Assembly: GCA_016202555.1 (NCBI GenBank)
Contig: JACQOL010000136.1
Location: 1-5,682, forward strand
Direction: 5' to 3'
Length of the DNA stretch: 5,682 bases
Source of the DNA: Chloroflexota bacterium
GTDB lineage: Bacteria > Chloroflexota > Dehalococcoidia > Dehalococcoidales > UBA2162
In this document: in pieces, positions 1 to 4,922 of the stretch
Layout of the letters: the number at the start of each line of letters is the position of its first letter
Position numbering within the stretch: the stretch's first letter is position 1
The notes under the pieces: generated by a model
Databases searched by the model: none
What the model was told of the DNA's origin: nothing
Seen by the model: only the letters and a program-made list of their open reading frames with translations
Program-made: the position numbers and the translations under genes

Positions 1-581
1 AAAGCTCGGGCTATACACAGGCGCTGCTGCTGCCCGCCGGAGAGAGATGTTCCAGACTGGTCGAGCTTATCTTTTACCTCATCCCAGAGGGCTGCCTGCC
101 GCAGACCGCTTTCAACAACTTCTGCCAGTTCCCAGCGCCGGCTCCAGAGACGAGTTAGTCTGAGACCCGCAGCTACATTATCGAAGATTGACATTGTCGG
201 GAAGGGAGCTGGCTTCTGGAAGACCATACCGATGCGTCGGCGGATAACGACAGGGTCTATATCCTTAGCATAGATATCTTTGCTATCCAGCAAGACGCGT
301 CCAGTGATACGTCCTCCATGCGAGACTTCATGCATTCGGTTCAGACAGCGAATCAGCGTGGATTTTCCGCAGCCAGAGGGGCCGATGACAGCCGTAATTG
401 CCTTCGCCTGAATAGTCATTGATACCTCTTTAATTGCCAGTGTGCTTCCGTACCAGGCGCTCAGGTTTTGAATTTCCAGAATACCCTTGTTAACTTCGGA
501 AGGTACAATGCCCGCTCCAGTCTTGGTTTCACTGTCATTGCTGACCATATTCTGGATTATAGCACTTGTTTCCCCTGCCAT
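1..581 (-). CDS. pstB: Phosphate ABC transporter ATP-binding protein PstB (3' end missing)
   Basis: This is the ATPase that powers phosphate import through the PstC-PstA channel on the cytoplasmic face of the membrane. The visible 193 codons show Walker [10 protein letters not shown] at residues 67-75, a Q-loop VFQKPAPFP near 120-128 with the PstB-typical '[10 protein letters not shown]', and the ABC signature LSGGQQQR at 180-187. The window ends just after CIARA, so Walker B, the catalytic glutamate and the H-loop are not seen. The start is ATG (CAT at 579-581), with GGAG at 588-591 spaced 6 nt away. Another ATG at 583-585 is out of frame and reaches a stop after 16 codons. About 32 residues precede the conserved ABC core ([12 protein letters not shown]), a longer lead than in typical PstB. 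An internal Met12 is a possible alternative start. It lies 16 nt after pstA in the same operon. Family assignment is secure. Confidence 0.97.
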   Translation of the reverse strand, partial: MAGETSAIIQNMVSNDSETKTGAGIVPSEVNKGILEIQNLSAWYGSTLAIKEVSMTIQAKAITAVIGPSGCGKSTLIRCLNRMHEVSHGGRITGRVLLDSKDIYAKDIDPVVIRRRIGMVFQKPAPFPTMSIFDNVAAGLRLTRLWSRRWELAEVVESGLRQAALWDEVKDKLDQSGTSLSGGQQQRLCIARA

Positions 582-597
582 ACATTGCTCCTATAGT

Positions 598-1440
598 CTA
601 ATTCTGCTTGCGATTACTGAGCCGGCGCACCAGGATATTGATGCCGAGAACCAGCAGTATCAAGAGAAAAGCCCCCGCCCAGGCTTGTTGCTGCCAGTCC
701 GGATAAGGTGACATAGCGTAGCGGAATATTTGAAGTGGTATCGCCCCGATTGGTTTGGTGAGACCCTGAAAGCCGAACTGGCTGCCCAGTGCCGTAAAGA
801 TTAACGGCGCCGTCTCCCCGGCAATGCGGGCAACGGTCAACATCACACCGGTAACGATTCCGGTCAGAGCGCCCGGTACGATTACTCCTACCACTGCCCG
901 GGAGCGAGTGATGCCCAGAGCCAGAGCCGCCTCGCGCATCGAATTCGGCACCAGGCGCAGCGACTCCTCAGCAGTCCGAGCGACAACGGGCACCATGATA
1001 ATAGCTAGAGCGACACCGGCGGAAAGTGCCGAATATGAATGCATCGGCCGGACGACAATAGCATAGGCGAAGACGCCTACCACAATCGAGGGGACACCGG
1101 TCAGAATGTCTGCCACGAACCTGACCGCATAAGCTATCTTCGGACTGGCAAACTCAGCCAGGAAAATGCCCGCCATCAGCCCTATCGGTATGGCGAGTAC
1201 CGAAGCCAGTACTATCAAGATGAGGGTGCCGAAAATCTCGTTACGCATCCCTCCCCCTGCCTCACCAACCGGCCTGGCTGCCTGGGTAAGGAAGTCCAGA
1301 TTGAGAAAGGCGATGCCGTGTGCCAGGGTGTAGCCTAAGATGAGAGCCAGAACCAGGATAGCCAATCCGGCAGCAGCGCTGTTCAGTCCTGACATTACCC
1401 GGTTAAGCCACTTCCTTCGTAAATAGCCCTGTTGAGACAT
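598..1440 (-). CDS. pstA: Phosphate ABC transporter permease PstA
   Basis: This is one of the two inner-membrane subunits of the PstSCAB phosphate importer. The 280-aa length is normal for PstA. Six hydrophobic segments can be picked out, at roughly 19-45, 70-95, 107-130, 137-155, 188-208 and 253-272. The cytoplasmic EAA loop that docks onto PstB lies at about 169-189 (REAALALGIT...IVP). The PstA-typical ARIAGETAPL follows at 204-213. The start is ATG (CAT at 1438-1440). It is preceded by AAGGA within the last codons of pstC, with about 7 nt between, so translation is probably coupled to pstC; only 3 nt separate the two reading frames. It pairs with PstC to form the heterodimeric channel. The distinction from PstC rests on the shorter first periplasmic loop, the ARIAGETAPL motif and gene order. 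Confidence 0.97.
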   Translation of the reverse strand: MSQQGYLRRKWLNRVMSGLNSAAAGLAILVLALILGYTLAHGIAFLNLDFLTQAARPVGEAGGGMRNEIFGTLILIVLASVLAIPIGLMAGIFLAEFASPKIAYAVRFVADILTGVPSIVVGVFAYAIVVRPMHSYSALSAGVALAIIMVPVVARTAEESLRLVPNSMREAALALGITRSRAVVGVIVPGALTGIVTGVMLTVARIAGETAPLIFTALGSQFGFQGLTKPIGAIPLQIFRYAMSPYPDWQQQAWAGAFLLILLVLGINILVRRLSNRKQN

Positions 1441-1443
1441 CGC

Positions 1444-2433
1444 TTATTCCTTTTCCTCCTTCACCACTGTCATCCGCCAAACTATCAGGCGGGCGACCAC
1501 ATTTACCAGTAGTGTTACCGCAAAAAGTACCAGGGCTAATTCCACCAGGCTGCCGATAAAAACTTCGCCGGTAGCCTCATTGAACTCGTCAGCTATCTTA
1601 CTGGCAATGGTGCTGCCAGGGGAAAAGAGTGAGGCGGTTAGTGTATAATTGTTACCGATAACCATGGTTACTGCCATAGTTTCACCGAGGGCACGACCTA
1701 GTCCCAGGGTTGTTGCCCCTATCAGTCCTGAGCGGCAATAGGGCAGCACCGCCTGTCGGATTGTCTCCCAATGAGTGGCTCCAAGAGCTAACATCGCTTC
1801 CCGCTGTTCATTAGGCACCGCCCGCATTGCCTCCCGACTCAGTGCCGTAATGATTGGAATAACCATAATGGCAAGAATAATACCGGCGGATAGAAAGCCG
1901 ACCCCGAATGGTGGTCCCTGGAAGAAAGGCAGGAATCCCAGTTTGCTGCCCAGCCAGCTTTCAAGATGGATTCTTACGAATGGCACCAGTACGAACAGCC
2001 CCCACAACCCGATGATTACGCTGGGGATAGCGGCCAGCATTTCGATAAGGAATGAAGTTGGCCCCCGCATCCACGAAGGTGCCATTTCAGTGAGAAAGAT
2101 AGCTGAACCCAGGCTTATCGGTACGGCAATGAGCAGGCCGATAGCCGAGCTTAACAGTGTTCCGTAGATTGCCGGCAAGGCTCCAAACGAGTCTCTCACC
2201 GGGTCCCATGACGAACTGCCGATAAAAGCCGGTCCGAACTTGCGGATAGCCGGCATGGCATCTATATTCAAGATAATGATAAAGCCGACGAGAATGCCAA
2301 CTATAATCAGGGCAGAGACGAGTGCCAGATTGGAGAAGATTTCATCACTGAGGTGTCCTTTGCGGAGCTTTATCCATCCTCTCACTCGTCCGGGCGATGT
2401 CTTATCCGGTTGGTTGTGTTTCACTGGTCTCAA
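1444..2433 (-). CDS. pstC: Phosphate ABC transporter permease PstC
   Basis: This is the second channel subunit of the phosphate importer, 329 aa. After a basic N-terminal tail of about 33 residues come six membrane segments, at roughly 34-56, 88-113, 128-152, 177-199, 236-258 and 293-318. PstC hallmarks are SSWDPVRDSFGALPAIYGTL near 74-93, the EAA loop at about 211-231 (REAMLALGAT...AVLP) and GRALGETMA at 246-254. The start is uncertain. The first in-frame ATG is only at codon 60, inside the conserved region, so a TTG (2431-2433) or the GTG at codon 4 (2422-2424) must serve. The nearest purine-rich site, AAAGG, is about 12 nt before the TTG, which is a poor fit. An out-of-frame ATG at 2442-2444 opens a four-codon frame (MKKV) ending in TGA that overlaps the TTG. 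The gene lies 88 nt downstream of pstS, behind a hairpin. Confidence 0.96.
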   Translation of the reverse strand: MRPVKHNQPDKTSPGRVRGWIKLRKGHLSDEIFSNLALVSALIIVGILVGFIIILNIDAMPAIRKFGPAFIGSSSWDPVRDSFGALPAIYGTLLSSAIGLLIAVPISLGSAIFLTEMAPSWMRGPTSFLIEMLAAIPSVIIGLWGLFVLVPFVRIHLESWLGSKLGFLPFFQGPPFGVGFLSAGIILAIMVIPIITALSREAMRAVPNEQREAMLALGATHWETIRQAVLPYCRSGLIGATTLGLGRALGETMAVTMVIGNNYTLTASLFSPGSTIASKIADEFNEATGEVFIGSLVELALVLFAVTLLVNVVARLIVWRMTVVKEEKE

Positions 2434-2460
2434 ACTTTTTTCATACCTTTAACAAACAGC

Positions 2461-2492
2461 AGAATGCTGGGGAGTCCTGCCCCCGGCATTCT
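2461..2492 (-). promoter_or_regulatory. Hairpin between pstS and pstC (possible attenuator or mRNA stabiliser)
   Basis: Two 12-nt arms, 2461-2472 and 2481-2492, are complementary at 11 of 12 positions and enclose an 8-nt loop. In the minus-strand transcript the single mismatch is C:A. The hairpin starts 29 nt after the pstS stop and ends 17 nt before the ATG-like start zone of pstC. No clean U-run follows on the minus strand (the next bases are GCTGTTTGTT), so a full intrinsic terminator is unlikely. Partial termination, or protection of the pstS 3' end against exonucleases, would fit the known need for more binding protein than permease. The function is inferred; the structure is seen directly. 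Confidence 0.6.
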
Positions 2493-2521
2493 ATCATATT
2501 GTGTCGTTTTTATTTACTGGA

Positions 2522-3622
2522 CTAGCGAGTGAGTAAAGGTTGTCCCTGGTAATTGATGGACAGTATCTCGTTTTCTGCTTTGGTTACAGCCAGGCTTGAC
2601 AGTTTAGCGTAACCGAGAGGTTCTGTGAACTGTTGTCCATCATGCGTCGCCCACCAGAGAAAACTCACCAATGTTTGACCCTTGGCTTTATCGGTCTGAT
2701 TGACATACGCTAATATCCAGGTGAACCCGACGATGGGGTAAGCATCCGGGTTGGTGGAATTAGTTAACATCACCTTCATATCATCAGGGAGGGTCACACC
2801 TTCGGTTGCCTTGGTGGTGGCTGCCAGAGTCGGGACTATATAGTTGCCAGATGCGTTCTGCAGGGTTGCGTAGGGCATCTTGTTCTGCAGGGCATAAGCC
2901 AGTTCAACATAACCAATGGCTCCCGGTATTTGAGCCACCTGACCGGCTACTCCGGCATTACCCTGACCACCGATGTCACCTGGCCAGTTGACCGAGTTAG
3001 CGTTACCGACCTTCTCCTTCCATTCCGGGCTGACCTTGCTCAAGTAGTTGGTGAAGATATAAGTGGTGCCGGAACCATCTGAGCGATGTACTACCGCGAT
3101 TGCCATATCAGGCAATGCCATGTTGGTATTTAGAGAAACTACTTTCGGGTCGTTCCATCTGGTTATCTTCTTCAGGTAGATGTCTGCCAGGACATCGGGA
3201 GTGAGTTTCAAGCCAGAGCTTTTTCCCGGTATATTATAGACTATGGCTTCTGCCCCGCTGGTCATTGGTATGTGCAGAATGGGACCGCCAGCCGCTTCGG
3301 CTGCGGCAACTTGCCCGTCGGTCATGACACCATCGCTGGCGCCGAAGTCAACAGTGCCTGCCGTAATCTGCTGGATACCACCGCCCGAGCCGATAGATTG
3401 ATAGTTTACCTGCACCCCGGTGAGCTTGTTATACTCGTCAAACCACTTCGAGTATAAAGGGTAGGGGAAAGTAGCCCCGGCTCCGTTTAGATTTACCAGT
3501 TGGGGCGGTTTTACCGTCGCCGAAGGTGTGGCTGGCGTAGCTGCTGGTGATGAGCAACCAGTCAGAATACCTGCCAAAAGTAAGATTGCCGTTAGAGATA
3601 TAAGTCTTTTATTGGTGAGCAT
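2522..3622 (-). CDS. pstS: Phosphate-binding lipoprotein PstS
   Basis: This is the extracytoplasmic phosphate receptor that delivers Pi to PstCA. The 366 residues begin with a lipoprotein signal: a KR pair, a hydrophobic stretch at about 7-20, and lipobox LTGC with the lipidated cysteine at 23. A Pro/Ala/Thr-rich linker follows (about 26-40). The ligand-binding motifs of PstS are present: GAGATFPYPLYSKW at 47-60, SIGSGGG at 76-82, FGASD with the phosphate-contacting Asp at 97, and RSDGSGTT at 180-187. PIVGFTWILAY occurs at 296-306. The start is ATG (CAT at 3620-3622), and an in-frame TGA two codons upstream excludes a longer protein. The ribosome binding site is weak: only GAAAG immediately before the ATG. 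The gene leads the operon and follows a good promoter. A lipidated rather than freely periplasmic PstS suggests a single-membrane (monoderm) cell or simple membrane anchoring. Confidence 0.97.
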   Translation of the reverse strand: MLTNKRLISLTAILLLAGILTGCSSPAATPATPSATVKPPQLVNLNGAGATFPYPLYSKWFDEYNKLTGVQVNYQSIGSGGGIQQITAGTVDFGASDGVMTDGQVAAAEAAGGPILHIPMTSGAEAIVYNIPGKSSGLKLTPDVLADIYLKKITRWNDPKVVSLNTNMALPDMAIAVVHRSDGSGTTYIFTNYLSKVSPEWKEKVGNANSVNWPGDIGGQGNAGVAGQVAQIPGAIGYVELAYALQNKMPYATLQNASGNYIVPTLAATTKATEGVTLPDDMKVMLTNSTNPDAYPIVGFTWILAYVNQTDKAKGQTLVSFLWWATHDGQQFTEPLGYAKLSSLAVTKAENEILSINYQGQPLLTR

Positions 3623-3630
3623 CTTTCACA

Positions 3631-3650
3631 ACCAGAATCTTATCACTGGT
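3631..3650. repeat. Small palindrome ACCAG-N10-CTGGT in the predicted pstS leader
   Basis: Perfect 5-bp inverted arms at 3631-3635 and 3646-3650 flank a 10-nt AT-rich centre. A third ACCAG copy at 3667-3671 overlaps the pstS -10 box. TTATCA also occurs twice, at 3640-3645 and 3659-3664. This cluster lies between the predicted transcription start (around 3663) and the pstS start codon. It could be an operator or a small leader hairpin. The arms are short enough that chance cannot be excluded. Confidence 0.3.
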
Positions 3651-3669
3651 CATCTTAGTTATCATTACC

Positions 3670-3698
3670 AGTATAGGATGAATGGCGTAGTCTATCAA
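3670..3698 (-). promoter_or_regulatory. Sigma-70-type promoter of the pst operon
   Basis: On the minus strand the -35 box TTGATA (3693-3698; 5 of 6 to consensus) and the -10 box TATACT (3670-3675; 5 of 6) are separated by exactly 17 nt. Transcription would begin near 3663, giving a leader of about 40 nt before the pstS ATG. A promoter with both boxes this good need not depend entirely on an activator, though Pst operons are usually induced under phosphate starvation by PhoB/PhoP-type regulators. Only a poor half-site (CTGTAAA, 3711-3717) is seen directly upstream of the -35. Confidence 0.7.
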
Positions 3699-3748
3699 AT
3701 GTGTGTTTGCTTTACAGTCTCTTTAGCTAAGTGTGGTTTGTATCGAAA

Positions 3749-3875
3749 GTGGGTCCAACCATGTCACCCTGAGCGTAGCGAAGGGTCTCAGGGAGGTGGG
3801 GACTATTTTGTCTATCCCCACCCCGAGATTCTTCGTTGCTTCTCTCCTCAGAATGACATTTGATACAAGACCCAC
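3749..3875. repeat. 127-bp imperfect inverted repeat, HPERSEGS-type (MITE/REP-like)
   Basis: The element is bounded by GTGGGTC (3749-3755) and its perfect complement GACCCAC (3869-3875). Inside, TGTCACCCTGAG (3762-3773) mirrors CTCAGAATGACA (3847-3858) with two mismatches. GCGAAGGGTCTC on the left corresponds to GAGATTCTTCG on the right. The centre is a perfect 8-bp stem, GGTGGGGA (3795-3802) with TCCCCACC (3815-3822), around a 12-nt loop. Read as protein, the left arm gives the well-known spurious peptide CHPERSEGSQ, found in false ORFs of many bacterial genomes that carry this dispersed repeat. AAA flanks both ends and could be a short target duplication, but three bases prove nothing. No coding capacity is likely. 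It sits between the pstS promoter and the mscL promoter. Confidence 0.85.
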
Positions 3876-3912
3876 AAAAAGGCGTTATGGCAGATAATGA
3901 CTAGCCCCATCC

Positions 3913-3930
3913 ATGACTTATACATGACCA
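3913..3930 (-). promoter_or_regulatory. Pho-box-like direct repeat (candidate)
   Basis: On the minus strand TGGTCAT-GTAT-AAGTCAT matches the architecture of the enterobacterial PhoB box, two CTGTCAT heptamers 11 bp apart. Each heptamer agrees at 5 of 7 positions, and the core GTCAT is exact in both. It lies about 215 bp upstream of the pstS -35 box, on the far side of the inverted repeat, and about 60 bp upstream of the mscL -10 box. The distance to pstS is far beyond normal for direct activation. The regulator's binding motif in this lineage is not known to me, so the call is tentative. Confidence 0.3.
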
Positions 3931-3969
3931 GTTAAATCCTAAACGAATGGGCTTGCTCGTCAGTTAGAG

Positions 3970-3998
3970 TTGTGTAAGTTTTGGAGATTTCATATAAT
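3970..3998 (+). promoter_or_regulatory. Predicted mscL promoter
   Basis: A perfect -10 box TATAAT lies at 3993-3998. At 17 nt spacing the -35 position holds TTGTGT (3970-3975), which keeps only the TTG of the consensus. Transcription would start near 4005, leaving a leader of about 25 nt that contains the mscL ribosome binding site. The weak -35 could point to activator help or another sigma factor. Confidence 0.5.
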
Positions 3999-4030
3999 CA
4001 AGTCATAGATAAATTGAAAGGAAGGCGAAT

Positions 4031-4501
4031 GTGCTGAAAGACTTTAAGGCGTTTATCATGAAGGGTAACGTGGTCGATATGGCGGTGGGCATCATAATCG
4101 GTGTTGCCTTTAGCTCTATCGTAAGTTCACTGGTTAAAGACATCATCATGCCACCAGTCGGGTTAACCTTGAGTAAAATCGACTTCTCTAATTTTGTTAT
4201 TGTTTTAAAGCAAGGCGCAACCCCTGGGCCATATGCATCCCTTGCTGTTGCTCAAGCTGCCGGGGCTGTCACACTTAACTATGGGCTCTTCATAAATACT
4301 GTCATCAACTTTCTGATAATAGCCCTGGTTGTCTTCTTCTTTATTGTCCGCCCGATAGCCAGAATGGAGGCTCCGCAAAAGGTAGCAGCACCTGCGGCGC
4401 TAACAACGAAGGAATGCTTTTTCTGCTATACTAATATCCCAATCAAGGCTACCCGTTGTCCTAACTGTACTTCACTATTAACTGGAAACCAGACGAAGTA
4501 G
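4031..4501 (+). CDS. mscL: Large-conductance mechanosensitive channel MscL with C-terminal zinc ribbon
   Basis: MscL forms a homo-oligomeric pore that opens under membrane tension and releases solutes during hypo-osmotic shock. The N-terminus is canonical (FKAFIMKGNVVDMAVGIIIG), followed by VSSLVKDIIMPPVG. TM1 lies at about 15-38 and TM2 at about 84-107. By alignment with the E. coli protein, the pore gate Leu19 and Val23 correspond to Met17 and Ile21 here. At 156 aa it is longer than the 136-aa E. coli protein. The usual C-terminal helical bundle is replaced by a putative zinc ribbon, CxxC-x10-CxxC with cysteines 129, 132, 143 and 146. The start is GTG at 4031, with AAAGGAAGG at 4017-4025 and an in-frame stop at 4010-4012. 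An overlapping ATG at 4029 is out of frame (ATG TGC TGA). It heads the rightward gene group, with its own promoter. Confidence 0.96.
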   Translation: MLKDFKAFIMKGNVVDMAVGIIIGVAFSSIVSSLVKDIIMPPVGLTLSKIDFSNFVIVLKQGATPGPYASLAVAQAAGAVTLNYGLFINTVINFLIIALVVFFFIVRPIARMEAPQKVAAPAALTTKECFFCYTNIPIKATRCPNCTSLLTGNQTK

Positions 4502-4533
4502 GTAGATTATGATATCGTCAAAGTGATTAAGGG

Positions 4534-4550
4534 GTTACTTGAAAAGTAAC
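4534..4550 (+). other. Short hairpin downstream of mscL
   Basis: GTTACTT (4534-4540) and AAGTAAC (4544-4550) are perfectly complementary around a 3-nt loop, 33 nt after the mscL stop. No U-run follows, so it is not a convincing intrinsic terminator. It might help stabilise the mscL mRNA 3' end or be incidental. Confidence 0.3.
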
Positions 4551-4587
4551 TTAGATTAGCGTAGTGTAGCAAGAAGAGGGGGGTAAA

Positions 4588-4803
4588 ATGGCGGTATCAA
4601 CGAAATACGGCAAAGTGGATATTTCTAAAATTGGAGTGGATGAACCAGTCTTCATTCTTCGGGCCCAGGACCAGCTAGCAGCACCGACAATCGAGATGTA
4701 CCGGCTATTAGCGGCTTCACATGGCTCCAAAGTGGTTGGAACTCTGCAAAAGGAAATTGATAGTTTCCGTCAGTGGAATGGAAAGAAAAAAATACCTGAT
4801 TAA
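4588..4803 (+). CDS. Small hypothetical protein, 71 aa
   Basis: I do not recognise a characterised family. The 71-residue protein is soluble, with no membrane segment, signal peptide or cysteine. It is slightly basic at the C-terminus (NGKKKIPD). A central stretch, DEPVFILRAQDQLAAPTIEMYRLLAASHG (about 18-46), reads like a structured alpha/beta core, and 'PVFILRAQD' has the look of a conserved motif. The case for it being real: an ATG with a strong GAGGGGGG ribosome binding site (4576-4583, 4-nt spacer), a sensible protein composition, and a position between two genes on the same strand (86 nt after mscL, 119 nt before the baeRF gene). The minus-strand frame overlapping its end has no such support. 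It may share a transcript with its neighbours. Confidence 0.75.
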   Translation: MAVSTKYGKVDISKIGVDEPVFILRAQDQLAAPTIEMYRLLAASHGSKVVGTLQKEIDSFRQWNGKKKIPD

Positions 4804-4823
4804 ATGTTATCTCGTATGCTACT

Positions 4824-4882
4824 GCCAGCCGCATTATGATGGTAAAGTGCTTCTGCTGGCGCATTGTTTAAGAGACCAGCAG
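4824..4882 (+). promoter_or_regulatory. Two mutually exclusive hairpins in the leader of the baeRF gene
   Basis: GCTGGC at 4855-4860 can pair with GCCAGC at 4824-4829 (6 bp, 25-nt loop). The overlapping CTGCTGG at 4853-4859 can instead pair with CCAGCAG at 4876-4882 (7 bp, 16-nt loop). Only one can form at a time, the layout of a simple RNA switch or attenuator. The second hairpin is not followed by a U-run, and it ends 29 nt before the ribosome binding site. The stems are short and the loops large, so this may be chance. Confidence 0.25.
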
Positions 4883-4922
4883 CGCAAGAGTTTATAACTA
4901 TTTAACGGATTGGAGCAGAAAG

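Noticed and set aside
487..3457. Several plus-strand ORFs of 61-130 codons opposite the pst genes
   Set aside because: They lie wholly or almost wholly antisense to well-conserved PstA, PstB, PstC and PstS coding sequence, show biased residue content and have no recognisable domains.
3711..3717. CTGTAAA on the minus strand as a Pho half-site next to the pstS -35 box
   Set aside because: Only one half matches at 5 of 7; the second heptamer at the 11-bp spacing does not fit.
3528..3863. 111-codon plus-strand ORF ending in HPERSEGSQ...
   Set aside because: It runs antisense through the pstS signal peptide, then the pst promoter and the inverted repeat. The CHPERSEGSQ peptide is a known artefact of translating this repeat.
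4534..4550. Hairpin after mscL as an intrinsic terminator
   Set aside because: Only 7 A/T-rich base pairs and no U-run on the plus strand; kept only as a low-confidence structure.
4652..4864. 70-codon minus-strand ORF
   Set aside because: It overlaps the 71-aa plus-strand gene, which has a far better ribosome binding site and fits the local gene direction.
4864..4898. Separate promoter for the baeRF gene (TTGTTT and TATAAC)
   Set aside because: The spacing is about 23 nt, too long; no -35 box at 16-18 nt from TATAAC.
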